From Pirellulales bacterium (GTDB lineage Bacteria > Planctomycetota > Planctomycetia > Pirellulales > Lacipirellulaceae): a DNA stretch of 64,000 nucleotides. Numbering within the stretch: the first letter of the stretch is position 1; the number at the start of each line of letters is the position of its first letter. The notes below the pieces were generated by a model. That model was not told where the DNA came from. It worked only from the letters and a program-made list of their open reading frames with translations, and ran no database searches. Both the position numbers and the translations under genes were made by a program. Location of the stretch: NCBI GenBank assembly GCA_028279215.1, contig JANQOF010000026.1:186001-250000 (forward strand), written 5' to 3'. This document shows positions 46,616 to 56,287 of the stretch, in pieces.

Positions 46616-47216
46616 CTTTCGAACCTCTACGGGAACCGGTGAACCAGCCCGACGGCGAAAGAAGCGGTGTACGACTATGAATACGAGCCCGCCCCTTCCG
46701 CTGTGGCGAATTGTCTAGGAGCAAAGTGCGTGCCCACGCTTGAGCGCGCCGACGAGTGCCGATCCTGGGCGCTTTTCGGCCTTACAATGTGCGTGTTCGC
46801 AGCAGAGAGTTGTTGCCACGGTGTGCCATCGATTCGTCGCGCGTGCGTATACGCCCATTTCATGCGCGTTGAACACCGTGTCCCGCCTTCGACCGCCGAC
46901 GCGGTAACGTATGGAGCCAGCCGCTGGACGACTACGCGACTCGTTTCGTTCGAGCGGCATGAGGTCGCGCAAAAAAAACCGGAGGAACCCTATTGGGTCC
47001 CTCCGGCGGTGCTATTCGCGAAGTCTTGGATGTAGGATCAGTGCGGGTGTGCGAACAGCTGGATGGATCAATCAGTTGGCTTGTCTGTCCACGAAGTAGT
47101 TTCCCGAGCGGCGGCCTATTCGTCAATCATCGCGCTAGAAAAAAGCCGAAAATTAATCCAATACACTCAAATTTGAGGCGGAAAACTGTGCAGAGCCAAG
47201 TGAAACTAACGCAATC
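46616..47216. other. Intergenic region between nfnA and the MMPL gene
   Basis: About 600 bp with no supported gene; the overlapping short ORFs are Arg- and Cys-rich shadows. It holds the minus-strand terminator at 46971-47006 and presumably the nfnA promoter nearer to 46620-46700. No clear -10/-35 or operator was identified. Confidence 0.5.
46971..47006 (-). terminator. Rho-independent terminator (minus strand)
   Basis: Read on the minus strand, CCGGAGGGACCC-AATA-GGGTTCCTCCGG forms a stem of 12 paired positions with one mismatch, followed by TTTTTTTT (A8 on the plus strand at 46971-46978). It lies about 210 bp past the stop of the MMPL transporter gene and would end that transcript before nfnA. 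Confidence 0.82.
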
Positions 47217-50066
47217 TTAACTTGCGGTCTCGGTGATAGCAGACTGCACGCCGCTGTTTCCCGAGGCGGTTGGCCGGCCGTTGGTGCTAGAATCGCTAAG
47301 TGCCGGGCTTTCCTGTGTTTCTTCTTCCGCGCCGGGATCGCTGCCAGCCATCAGAGCGAAGAAACAGGGCACCACCACAGTCCGCACAAAGAACGTGTCG
47401 AGCAGGACGCCGAGCGACAGCGCAAACCCCAGCTCGACCATGCCTCTTAAAGTGCCTGAAGCCATTGAGATAAACGTGCCCGCCATGATGATGCCGCAAC
47501 TGGTGATGATTCCGCCAGTTTGGACCATGGCCCTACGAAGTCCGCGCCGCGGCCCGAGCTTCGCTTGCTCTTCAAATACCCTAGTCGTGAGGTAGATATT
47601 GTAATCCTGACCAACGGCAATCAGGATTACGAACAGGAAGATCGGCGCCTTCCAATCAAGTCCGTCGAAGGTGTTGCCGTAGTACCACGAGAAGAAGTAC
47701 TCGGTCATGCCAATCGTCGCGAAATATGACAGCAGCACCGTGAGAATTAAGTACAGGCATACCAGTGGTCGGCGGAGGATGATCAAAATGACCGCCAACA
47801 CCGCAACGACAACCCAAATCTTGATGGTGATCTCGTCGCGTGATGTCACGTTCTCCAAGTCGCGCATCGCGGGAGTCGTGCCGATGTACTCGAACGATGC
47901 GCCTTTCCAGGCTGGCATGCCTTCGCGGAGTGTTTCCCAACTCGAGTCGCTGCCTGCGAACCAATCGGGCTTGGCTTCCGGCAGCGGCTCTCCTGCGGCA
48001 ACCGGAGCGAGCCGCTCTTCAATGTCATCGACAATAGCTCGCGCCTCACGTGAGAAGGGATCTTTGTCGAGCACCACATGTAGCTGGGTGACATCGCCTG
48101 CGTACTCGTCGGTTTCGGAAACGAATGTGCTCTTAGCCAGCGGGCTTCCGGCAACAGCCAACACGGCAGCCTCGAATCGATTTGGATCTCCGCCCACCGG
48201 TTTGTACAGGCTACGCACGTCGGTAACGCCCGGTATGTTGTACAGATAGTTGTTAAGGAAGGCGATCGAATAATTGCCGTCCTCGTTCAGTTTACCGTCA
48301 GGCAACGTGGCGACGATCGTCATGGGTGCCGTTTCGCCGGGAGCAAAGTACTCTTGCAGCATTTCGGTGCCCTGTTTGCTCGGACGGTTGTCGGCCAGAT
48401 CGTTGACAAAGTCGTGCGTGACCTCGACGTTCAACCCCTCCAACATGAACACTGCCGCGGCACCGAATGCCAACCAGAGAATGAGGCCCGGGCGACGGAG
48501 CACCTGACAGGCAACCCAATCCCACGTAGGCGAAATGCGCTTCATTTGCTCGTTGAAGCTCTCGCCCACTTGTCGGCTTTCGTCTTGCATCTTGATACCG
48601 AAGGGCCAAAACACGACCTTGCCGAACGCCCTTAAGAGAGCCGGCGCGAAGCTAATACAAGCCAGGAGCGCAATAAACAGACAAATGGCCACCACGGGAC
48701 CCGAGTAGACGAACTTGCCGTACTCGGCGAAGAACATCGTCGCGAGGCCCAATATGGTAGTGAACGCGCTGGCCGCCAACGCATCGCCGACATGCGAGAG
48801 CGCCGTGCCTGATGCCTTGATGATTTCGACGCCGTGCCCCAGTTCCTCTTTGAAACGCGAGATAAGGAACAAGCAGAAGTCGGTGCCAGCCCCAAAGAGG
48901 ATGACGACGACGAATATCTTGGTAGTGGTAAAGATCTTGAAGTCGCTGGTCAGGCCCCCGATGGTCACTTGGCCCGGTCCGAGGTACAGGGCCATCAGCG
49001 CCACAACATCGCTCGCTACGCTCAAGCTCACGCCGATGGTCGCCATGGGGATGATCACCAGCAGCGGCGCCCGGTAGATCATTAGCAGGCAAAGCAGAAC
49101 CAAGAGCACCGTCGTGGTTTCGGTGCTCTTTAGACTTTCCTGGACCGACGCCTGCATGTCGCCGCCAATCATCGCCGAGCCACTGAGACCGATTTCCAGT
49201 CCTTCGGGTTTGTTGGGGTCGTTACGGGCTCGCTCCACCAGTTCATTGACCGCGTCCAAGATTGCCATGTTCTCGATGGCCATCATGTCGGTCGTTAGCG
49301 GCGCGACGACCAACACCGCGTTCCCTTCAATCTGCTTCTCTGGCCGCGCGCCTTTCTCACTCGGCACCGGCTTGCCACGGCGAGCGTTCTTGAGCATGGG
49401 ACCAATAACGGGCGTTTGCTCTGTCCAAACACGGTTCGTATCGGCCGCCCACGGAAGGTCGGGAGTCACGTAGTCCACCAGGTCGCCGAGCGTTTCGATC
49501 TTCATCGCGCTCTGATTGACCGGCGGCACGTCGAACATCGCGATGGCCTTGGCGAGCAGCTTGTCGTACTGCTCGACGCTGAGCCCAAGGGAATCGTCCG
49601 GCTCTTCTGGCAGCGTATCGGCATCGGTAACCTCAGATTCGTCTGCTGTGGCCGCGCCCGGTGCTAGCAACGGAGCGTCCATCTCGACGAGTGCGGGATC
49701 GACATCAAAATCTGAGACTAACAGCTCCTTGAGCGATTCTAGATTCTTGAAGGTGTCGACACCCAACCTGCGCAGTCGATTCGCGATGTCGATGGCGAAT
49801 TGCCCTTCTGGCTTGGAAAGCGCTGCGTCGGGGCGGGCAAAGACCAGCACAATCTGGCTCTTGGTCTTCTCGTCCGGAAATGCCCTCTGTAGGAGCTCAA
49901 GGCCGCGGCGGCTGGTGGAATCGCTAGGCAAATAGTCGAAGTCGCCGTCGAGCGCCACCTGCTTCCAACTGGGAGCAATGCACTTCAAACCGACCGCCAA
50001 GACGACCCAGCCAACTAGAATCGCTAGCCAGTATCGGTTAACCCATTTTCCAAGAAGCTCGAACAT
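47217..50066 (-). CDS. MMPL/RND-superfamily membrane transporter
   Basis: A full-length member (949 residues from the ATG at 50066; a GTG three codons upstream is also possible) with two repeats. Each has a large exported loop after the first helix and a cluster of five or six helices, for example 'TTTVLLVLLCLLMIYRAPLL' with 'GAGTDFCLFLISRFKEELGH' and later 'VVVAVLAVILIILRRPLVCL' with 'VILIAVGQDYNIYLTTRVFE'. The GxGxD and GQDYN motifs are typical proton-relay positions of MMPL proteins. These export lipids or hydrophobic compounds, including hopanoid or glycolipid precursors. There is no membrane-fusion partner alongside. The substrate is unknown. Confidence 0.9.
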   Translation of the reverse strand: MFELLGKWVNRYWLAILVGWVVLAVGLKCIAPSWKQVALDGDFDYLPSDSTSRRGLELLQRAFPDEKTKSQIVLVFARPDAALSKPEGQFAIDIANRLRRLGVDTFKNLESLKELLVSDFDVDPALVEMDAPLLAPGAATADESEVTDADTLPEEPDDSLGLSVEQYDKLLAKAIAMFDVPPVNQSAMKIETLGDLVDYVTPDLPWAADTNRVWTEQTPVIGPMLKNARRGKPVPSEKGARPEKQIEGNAVLVVAPLTTDMMAIENMAILDAVNELVERARNDPNKPEGLEIGLSGSAMIGGDMQASVQESLKSTETTTVLLVLLCLLMIYRAPLLVIIPMATIGVSLSVASDVVALMALYLGPGQVTIGGLTSDFKIFTTTKIFVVVILFGAGTDFCLFLISRFKEELGHGVEIIKASGTALSHVGDALAASAFTTILGLATMFFAEYGKFVYSGPVVAICLFIALLACISFAPALLRAFGKVVFWPFGIKMQDESRQVGESFNEQMKRISPTWDWVACQVLRRPGLILWLAFGAAAVFMLEGLNVEVTHDFVNDLADNRPSKQGTEMLQEYFAPGETAPMTIVATLPDGKLNEDGNYSIAFLNNYLYNIPGVTDVRSLYKPVGGDPNRFEAAVLAVAGSPLAKSTFVSETDEYAGDVTQLHVVLDKDPFSREARAIVDDIEERLAPVAAGEPLPEAKPDWFAGSDSSWETLREGMPAWKGASFEYIGTTPAMRDLENVTSRDEITIKIWVVVAVLAVILIILRRPLVCLYLILTVLLSYFATIGMTEYFFSWYYGNTFDGLDWKAPIFLFVILIAVGQDYNIYLTTRVFEEQAKLGPRRGLRRAMVQTGGIITSCGIIMAGTFISMASGTLRGMVELGFALSLGVLLDTFFVRTVVVPCFFALMAGSDPGAEEETQESPALSDSSTNGRPTASGNSGVQSAITETAS

Positions 50067-50545
50067 GAGCAGCACGCATGCAACTACGGCGGAATCCTCG
50101 ACGTACGGACGGACGCGCCGCTCTCACGCAACATCGCCCGAAGTCTATGATGGTACCTCGTTTGCGTCGAAGGGCCTAGTGGTTTACCCAACGTTCGATT
50201 GGCATGCAGAACGGCTACGCCCCAATAACGCTCACCGAATCCCGAACACCACCAGGGCGCGAAACGTAGCGCCCATGAGACGACCCACATGCGCACGAAA
50301 AGGTGGTTGGAAAAATGGTGCGATTAGATAACATGGGGGGGGGTAAGGAAAGGGGTGGGTCGGGCTCCAATGCGTGGCCATTCAGTGCCTAGTGCATTGA
50401 GTTGACTTAACGGTTGCTAAGACACCAATCCCACGTGTTAAAATCGATGACTCGCCGGGCAAGACAGGACGGCCCCCTCGGCTTAGTAGCTTTATCTTTC
50501 GGCAATCGGAACAGCCGAGAGCAAACACGAGAATGGTAGACAACC
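50067..50545. other. Divergent promoter region between MMPL and sulfatase genes
   Basis: About 480 bp with no supported gene; the 117-residue ORF at 49978 mostly overlaps the MMPL gene. The region contains the G-rich run at 50335-50364, listed separately, and should hold promoters for both divergent genes. Confidence 0.5.
50335..50364 (+). other. Potential G-quadruplex motif
   Basis: The sequence has G9, then taaggaaa, G4, t, G3, tc, G3, four or more G tracts within 30 nt, which meets the usual quadruplex pattern. It lies about 180 nt upstream of the sulfatase start and 270 nt upstream of the MMPL start. Folding and function are not shown by sequence alone. Confidence 0.55.
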
Positions 50546-52318
50546 ATGATCCTGGCTCTACGCGCCGTCGGCCAGTGGCGGTTGGTATTGTTCGTCCTCT
50601 TGACCTGTGCCTGCATGGCCGACAGTTCGGTGCGTGCCGACGAGCGGCCGAACATTGTTGTCATCATGTCCGACGACGTCGGCTTCTCCGACATCGGCTG
50701 CTTCGGAGGCGAGATCGCCACACCCAATCTTGACCGGCTGGCCGATGGCGGCGTGCGATTTACCCAATTCTACAACGCGGGCCGTTGCTGCCCCACGCGG
50801 GCCAGCCTGTTGACGGGACTTTATCCGCACCAAGCGGGCATAGGTTGGATGACCACTAATGCCGGACCCGAAGCCTACGCGGGCGACCTCAATCGACGCT
50901 GCGTCACGTTTGCCGAAGTGCTGCGCACTGCGGGTTACTCGACCTACATGGTTGGCAAGTGGCACGTGACTCCCGGTCCAACCGAACAACAAGCCGCTGA
51001 GGGTAAGCTCGACAAACACAACTGGCCTTTGCAGCGCGGCTTCGACAAATTCTACGGCACTATTAACGGTGCTGGCAGCTATTACGATCCCAATTCGTTG
51101 GTCGGCAATAACGAGCTCATAGTCCCCGAGAATCCCGCAACATTCTACTACACCGACGCGATCAGCAACCATGCGTCGAGATTCATTCGCGAGCACGATC
51201 GCCAAAAGCCGTTTGTCATGTACGTGGCTTATACCGCCGGTCACTGGCCGTTGCACGCCAAGCCCACCGACATTGCCAAGTACAAGGGCCGGTACAATGG
51301 AGGTTGGGACAACCTGCGCACCGAACGGCTGGCAAAACTCAAATCGCTAGGCATCGTTGCCGACGATGTCGAATTGGCGCCGAACGTTAGCGACTGGGAC
51401 GACCAAGACCGCAAAGAGTGGCAAGCGACGCGAATGGAAGTGTACGCCGCCATGATCGACTCGATGGACCAAGGCATCGGTCGAATCCTCAACACGCTTC
51501 GCAATACCGGACAGTATGACAACACACTAGTACTGTACCTCCAAGACAACGGAGCGTGCCAGGAAGAGATGCGAAGCAAGCAAGCAAGGCAACGCCGCGA
51601 GAAGATAGAGCCGATCGAGCCAATGGCGGCCGATGCGTTGCAATTTGCCACGGTTCCCGAGTACACCCGCTCGGGTCAGGCGACACAATGGGGCCGCGGT
51701 GTGATTCCGGGGCCGGCGAACACGTACATCGAAGTCGGCCGTGAGTGGGCCAATGCCTCGAATACTCCGTTTCGTCTGTTCAAGCACTTCGTCCACGAAG
51801 GAGGCATCGCAACGCCGCTTATTGCCCACTGGCCCCGTGGCATCAAGCGCCGCGGCGAGCTGGAAACCCAGCCAGCCCACCTAATCGACATCATGCCAAC
51901 GCTGGTTGCATTGGCAAGCGCCGAATACCCTAAAGAATTCCATGAAGGGAATGTCGGTATCCTGCCTACCGAAGGCGTGAGCCTGTTGCCGGCGTTTGCC
52001 GGCAAAGCGCTCGAGCGCAAAACACCCATTTTCTGGGAACACGAAGGCAACCGCGCCGTCCGAGATCGCAATTGGAAACTAGTGGCGCGAGGCACGAAAG
52101 GTAATTGGCAGTTGTACAACTTGAAGAACGATCGGAGTGAACTTGAAGATCTGGCCCGCGAGCATCCAGGGCGAGTTAGTGAACTAAGCGGCGCCTGGGA
52201 CGCCTGGGCTAACCGCGCGGACGTGCTGCCGTTGACTCCGTACTGGCCGGAAGACGATGGGAACGAACAGGCAGAAAAGCAAGGCGCCGCCAAGACGAAT
52301 CGCCGCTTTCTGCGATAG
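50546..52318 (+). CDS. Secreted arylsulfatase-type sulfatase
   Basis: The 590-residue protein has an export signal (about 10-31, 'LVLFVLLTCACMADSSV'), a metal-binding start 'RPNIVVIMSDDVGFSDIGCF', and a canonical formylglycine motif C-x-P-x-R ('CCPTRASLLTG', Cys81). 'GKWHVTPG', 'FVHEGGIATPLIAHWP' and a C-terminal 'RDRNWKLVARG' are further family blocks. It resembles the AtsA/S1_4 arylsulfatases that desulfate algal polysaccharides. It converges head-on with the J-domain gene, with one base between the stop codons. Confidence 0.93.
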   Translation: MILALRAVGQWRLVLFVLLTCACMADSSVRADERPNIVVIMSDDVGFSDIGCFGGEIATPNLDRLADGGVRFTQFYNAGRCCPTRASLLTGLYPHQAGIGWMTTNAGPEAYAGDLNRRCVTFAEVLRTAGYSTYMVGKWHVTPGPTEQQAAEGKLDKHNWPLQRGFDKFYGTINGAGSYYDPNSLVGNNELIVPENPATFYYTDAISNHASRFIREHDRQKPFVMYVAYTAGHWPLHAKPTDIAKYKGRYNGGWDNLRTERLAKLKSLGIVADDVELAPNVSDWDDQDRKEWQATRMEVYAAMIDSMDQGIGRILNTLRNTGQYDNTLVLYLQDNGACQEEMRSKQARQRREKIEPIEPMAADALQFATVPEYTRSGQATQWGRGVIPGPANTYIEVGREWANASNTPFRLFKHFVHEGGIATPLIAHWPRGIKRRGELETQPAHLIDIMPTLVALASAEYPKEFHEGNVGILPTEGVSLLPAFAGKALERKTPIFWEHEGNRAVRDRNWKLVARGTKGNWQLYNLKNDRSELEDLAREHPGRVSELSGAWDAWANRADVLPLTPYWPEDDGNEQAEKQGAAKTNRRFLR

Positions 52319-52319
52319 T

Positions 52320-53138
52320 TCATCGCCACGGCAGCCAGTCCCGCCAACTGGCAACGCCTTCCACTCGGCTCATCTGCGGAAGTTGCGACAGCTTCTGCCG
52401 CAACGGTTGGCTCACTTGCGTGCCACGCAGGTCGAGGTACCGCAGGTTGCTCGATGCGGTAACTTTCAATATTCCTGTATCGCCAACGTTGGTGTTTGTA
52501 ACGCGCAACACCTCCAGGTATTGCAACCCTTCTGAGTGCTCCGCCAGTTCAATCATCTCGCGGTCACCAACTTCGCGTTCAGAGAGATCGATTTCGACTA
52601 AGCGATCGGCGATTTCCGTGAAGTCGGACCCTACCGTATCCTCCAGCCAATCGAGGTGCTGCACCTCGACGGATCCGCCCCACGACTCCACCAGCTGAAG
52701 AATCTCACGTTGAGCAACGTACAACGGCATTTGTAGGCCGATCCATGGCAGCCGTTTCCCGTTACGCTGAGCAAATGTGAGTGCTTCATCGAATGCATCC
52801 TGAAGCGCCTGAAATTGCTTTGCGTCGCCACCTTTATCGGGATGCGCCTGCATCACCTTCTCGCGATACGCCTGCTTGACGTCGTCCGGCGTCACCGGCA
52901 GCGATAACCCGAGCCGCGCCAGAAAGGGTTTCTTCCGTCGGCCCCTCTTTACAACGTCGGCATTTCGCTCGATGGCGGCATTCAGCGCGGCGGAAGCTGG
53001 GTTTTTTTCGGAGTCGGGCATGGCTGGTATCGTTGGGGGCAGACGGCCTATCCATCCGATTATACACAGCCCTGCCAAGATGAATGGTATTCCAGCGAAC
53101 CACAAGTTACGTTTATCAGTACAGTCCCTGAATCCCAT
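52320..53138 (-). CDS. Membrane-anchored J-domain protein with LRR-like tail
   Basis: The 912-residue ORF in the track is mostly antisense to other genes; the real protein probably starts at the ATG at 53138 ('MGFRDCTDKRNLWF', with a G-rich site upstream) and is 272 residues. It has one transmembrane helix (about 12-30, 'WFAGIPFILAGLCIIGWIG'). The J domain follows ('PVTPDDVKQAYREKVMQAHPDKGGDAKQF'), including the HPD motif that stimulates DnaK. The tail contains leucine-rich repeat-like strands, 'LQYLEVLRVTNTNVGDTGIL' and 'LRYLDLRGTQVSQ'. A start at 'MPDSEKN' without the helix is possible. It may recruit Hsp70 to the membrane; the client is unknown. Confidence 0.75.
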   Translation of the reverse strand: MGFRDCTDKRNLWFAGIPFILAGLCIIGWIGRLPPTIPAMPDSEKNPASAALNAAIERNADVVKRGRRKKPFLARLGLSLPVTPDDVKQAYREKVMQAHPDKGGDAKQFQALQDAFDEALTFAQRNGKRLPWIGLQMPLYVAQREILQLVESWGGSVEVQHLDWLEDTVGSDFTEIADRLVEIDLSEREVGDREMIELAEHSEGLQYLEVLRVTNTNVGDTGILKVTASSNLRYLDLRGTQVSQPLRQKLSQLPQMSRVEGVASWRDWLPWR

Positions 53139-53153
53139 GCCCCCAAAAGTGCC

Positions 53154-54299
53154 ATGACTCAGTCCGACTCGAACCCGCCAGGCGCCAGTAGCGTGCATGA
53201 TTACCTGATTTACTCGCTTAGTTTGCCCGAACGAGCTTTGCGTTCGACCGCCGGCGTGGCTGGCGGGGTTGTCCGCGAGGGCGCCAACTTGCTGGTGCCG
53301 CGGGCGTTTCGCTCGAGCAAAAGCTACGAAGTCCTTGTGCAACAGGGGCTCGATTTCCTCACTGACGATATCGGCGGTGTGTGTCGCCCAGGTGCCCAGA
53401 GCGACGATCCAGCCATCGAGGGCTACGTAGCCAAGAAGGCGGTGGGCGGATTCGTCGAAATGGCCAGCATGGCCACGCTGCACGTTTCGCCGGTATTGCT
53501 GCTGGCGGTGGTGAGCGATGTCGCATACGGCTCGCAAACCTACCTCAACGAACTGGCCACCGAACTCAAACGCGAGGGCGTGATCGCCGAGGAGTCGACC
53601 ATCGATCACGCCAGCGACCTGCTCGAAGCGGTTCGCGAGTCGTCCGCCACCGGCGCCACGGTGTTCGATACGCCGCCGCTGTCGGTCGACGGAATTTCTG
53701 ATGCCATCAAGCAAACGACTTCGTCGGTCAGTAAGATCGATCCCAGCAAGGTGCTGCCCGCCGCGGAAATCGATCGACTGTGGCAGGAAATGCAGGAAGT
53801 AGCGAACGAAGAAGAGGTGAGTCTGTTGGAAGTATCCGGCGCGATGACCATGTTTGCGCTCAATCGCGTCGGCAACGTGGGGCAAGGCGCACTGTCCGGG
53901 GTGACCATTGCCGGCACCTTGTTTGATCGACACGTCGTCGATCATTATCGAACTGCCCTCACCGAGTTGCACACGCGCGGTTACTACACCACGCTTTCGG
54001 AAGTTAGCCAGCCATACATCTCGGCGGTGTGGGACAACTTCTCCACCGACCGCACCACGATCACCGAGGACTTGCTCAACGGCAAACTGGTGGGCGGGGC
54101 TGCCGCGACGGTCGGTAAGTGGTTGGGTATGACCGAGCAACAGGAGGAAAACACGGCCCCGGGACCAACGCCCGCTGCAGCTCCGCCGAAACCAACACGC
54201 ACCCAAGACTCCATCAATCTCTCGTCTCTCCCGGTGCCCGATTCCACACTCCACTTGTCCGATCCGCCTCCGCAACCTGATGACGACCGAGATCAATGA
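53154..54299 (+). CDS. Conserved-looking protein of unknown function (381 aa)
   Basis: I do not recognise this family. The 381 residues have no signal peptide. The middle contains hydrophobic or amphipathic helices ('FVEMASMATLHVSPVLLLAV', 'LLEVSGAMTMFALNRVGNVG') that could touch the membrane, and the C-terminal 60 residues are a Pro/Gln-rich flexible tail. It starts 15 bp from the divergent J-domain gene and overlaps the following amidase by 20 bp. Codon use is typical of the window, with no long antisense conflict, so it is very likely expressed. Confidence 0.72.
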   Translation: MTQSDSNPPGASSVHDYLIYSLSLPERALRSTAGVAGGVVREGANLLVPRAFRSSKSYEVLVQQGLDFLTDDIGGVCRPGAQSDDPAIEGYVAKKAVGGFVEMASMATLHVSPVLLLAVVSDVAYGSQTYLNELATELKREGVIAEESTIDHASDLLEAVRESSATGATVFDTPPLSVDGISDAIKQTTSSVSKIDPSKVLPAAEIDRLWQEMQEVANEEEVSLLEVSGAMTMFALNRVGNVGQGALSGVTIAGTLFDRHVVDHYRTALTELHTRGYYTTLSEVSQPYISAVWDNFSTDRTTITEDLLNGKLVGGAAATVGKWLGMTEQQEENTAPGPTPAAAPPKPTRTQDSINLSSLPVPDSTLHLSDPPPQPDDDRDQ

Positions 54300-55851
54300 A
54301 ACACAGTTCACCGAGCATGGAATCGCTGAACTTGCACGTCTACTGGCAGCAGGCGAGGTTAGCTCTGCCGACTTGGTCGAGGTGCTCATCGCTCGTATTG
54401 ATGCCGTCCAGCCGCAGTTGAATGCGATGACTGTCATGCGGCTGGACGAAGCCCGTCGAGCGGCGGTCGAGGCCGATCGACTGCTCGCCGATGCCCGCGC
54501 TACCGGAGCGACTCCGCCACCACTGTGCGGGGTGCCCATCACCGTCAAAGACTGCTTTAACCTGGTGGGCACAACCAACTCTCTTGGCATCGAGCGGATC
54601 AACCACGCACCGGCGACCGAAGATGCGGTGTTAGTGTCGCGGCTGCGTAAGGCTGGTGCGATTGTGCTTGGAAAAACAAACATCCCGCAGTTAATGCTCC
54701 TCCACTGTTGCGACAATCCCCTGTTTGGGCGAACGCTGCATCCGGTCGACTCCGCCCGCGGCCCGGGCGGCAGCAGTGGGGGCGAAGCGGCCATCGTCGC
54801 GGCAGGCGCCTCGTCATGCGGACTCGCCAGCGACCTGGGCGGTAGCATTCGCCAGCCCGCCCATGCCTGCGGGCTGGTTGGTTTCAAACCTACCAGCGGA
54901 CGTACGTCTGGTGTTGGCGGCAATCGGGGACTCGCCGGTATGGACGCCATCCGTATCGACGCAGGCCCCATTGCTCGCACCGTCGACGACGCCGACGTCG
55001 CCATGCGGGCAATGCTTCCACTCGATGCCGCGCAATGCGCGCCCGACGAATCGTACAAGCCATGGACGGATTATCGCGCGGTGGCCATCGAGAATCTCTC
55101 GATCGCTACCGCCGAAACCGACCATTGGTTCCACCCTGCGCCAACCTGCCGTCGCGCCGTGGACGAAGCCGGAATGGCGCTGGTCGCCGCAGGCACAAAC
55201 GTGACCAAGGTGGAACTCACCGACATGAAACACGCTATGCGAGTGTACTTTGGCTTGGTTGGTGCCGACGGTTTTCGCTCCGTTCGTCGTATGTTGCGCG
55301 GCAGCCGCGTCGACTGGCAAGTTCGACGACAGGTTTGGTTTGCTGGCATGCCGCAGCCGCTCCGCTGGGTTGCTGCCGCGGCGCTGCGCTTGTTCGGCCA
55401 GCCTTCGCTATCTCGTTTGCTAAGCCTCGTAGGTCCCAAGTCGGCCGATTTGTATTGGCAACTGAACTGCGAAGCCAAACAGTACCGCAAGAAGTTCTGG
55501 CAGGATCTCGACGCACAAGCAGGACGCCCGATCGACGCGGTTGTACTTCCACCTCACGCCCTGCCCGCACTTCGGCACGGTACGGCGCTCGACTTGCTTG
55601 CGGCTGCTTCTTACTGCTACCTCGGGAATCTGCTCGGCGCGCCGGCCGGCGTAGTGCCATGGACCACGATTCGCAACGACGAACAACACTACCCCCACCG
55701 CAACCGGTTTGACTTGGTGATGCACTTGGCACGACGCACGATGGAAAACAGCGCCGGGCTGCCAATCGGTGTACAGGTGCTCGCCCGACCGTGGCGCGAC
55801 GATGTGGCGCTAGCGGTAATGGCGGCGCTCGAAAGGGCCGCACCCGCCTGA
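54280..55851 (+). CDS. Amidase signature family hydrolase
   Basis: The 523-residue protein has the full Ser-Ser-Lys triad of amidase-signature enzymes: Lys90 in 'PITVKDCFNLVG', Ser165 in 'GPGGSSGGEAA' and Ser189 in 'DLGGSIRQPA'. The spacing of these three residues is the same as in FAAH (75 and 24 residues). It therefore hydrolyses an amide, perhaps a fatty-acid amide or small-molecule amide, in the cytoplasm; there is no signal or helix. GatA is unlikely because gatB and gatC are not alongside. Its start overlaps the stop of the preceding unknown gene by 20 bp, so they are translationally linked. Confidence 0.9.
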   Translation: MTTEINETQFTEHGIAELARLLAAGEVSSADLVEVLIARIDAVQPQLNAMTVMRLDEARRAAVEADRLLADARATGATPPPLCGVPITVKDCFNLVGTTNSLGIERINHAPATEDAVLVSRLRKAGAIVLGKTNIPQLMLLHCCDNPLFGRTLHPVDSARGPGGSSGGEAAIVAAGASSCGLASDLGGSIRQPAHACGLVGFKPTSGRTSGVGGNRGLAGMDAIRIDAGPIARTVDDADVAMRAMLPLDAAQCAPDESYKPWTDYRAVAIENLSIATAETDHWFHPAPTCRRAVDEAGMALVAAGTNVTKVELTDMKHAMRVYFGLVGADGFRSVRRMLRGSRVDWQVRRQVWFAGMPQPLRWVAAAALRLFGQPSLSRLLSLVGPKSADLYWQLNCEAKQYRKKFWQDLDAQAGRPIDAVVLPPHALPALRHGTALDLLAAASYCYLGNLLGAPAGVVPWTTIRNDEQHYPHRNRFDLVMHLARRTMENSAGLPIGVQVLARPWRDDVALAVMAALERAAPA

Positions 55852-55867
55852 AGCTACCCATCGACAC

Positions 55868-56287
55868 CTACTCTCCCCAAAGCGTGGCGACGATCCGCCG
55901 CGAGGTCGCCCGATTGCGATGCTCCACCAGGTAGATCCCCTGCCAGGTGCCCAATGCCAATCGCCCGTTCCGCACCGGAAGCGTCAGCGACGCACCTAGC
56001 AGCGAGCTCTTCACATGGGCCGGCATGTCATCTGGGCCCTCGCAAGTGTGGATGTATGGAAACGACTCAGGGGCAATCGAGTTCATCGATGCCTCCAGGT
56101 CGACCTGCACATCGGGGTCGGCGTTCTCGTTCAGCGTTAAACTGGCCGATGTGTGCTGCAGCAAGAGATGCAGCAAGCCGACTTCCATTCGATCGATCTC
56201 CGGCAACTGCCGAACAACCTCACTCGTAATCAGGTGAAATCCACGACTTCGACGCGAAAACTCAAGCACATGTTGTGTCCACGGCAT
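55868..56287 (-). CDS. yjbQ: YjbQ family protein
   Basis: The ATG at 56287 ('MPWTQHVLEFSRRSRGFHLI') follows AAGAGAGA and gives 139 residues, the usual family length; the ORF-track start is upstream shadow. Family motifs are 'LLHLLLQHTSASLTLNENAD' and 'GPDDMPAHVKSSLLG' with 'LGTWQGIYLVEHRN'. UPF0047/YjbQ proteins have weak thiamine-phosphate synthase activity and an unknown main function. The His and Asp residues likely bind metal. Confidence 0.92.
   Translation of the reverse strand: MPWTQHVLEFSRRSRGFHLITSEVVRQLPEIDRMEVGLLHLLLQHTSASLTLNENADPDVQVDLEASMNSIAPESFPYIHTCEGPDDMPAHVKSSLLGASLTLPVRNGRLALGTWQGIYLVEHRNRATSRRIVATLWGE

Noticed and set aside
53139-55058. The 912-residue minus-strand ORF as one protein
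   Set aside because: Only the part up to 53138 has a J domain and normal composition; the rest is antisense to the unknown gene and the amidase and has no family features.
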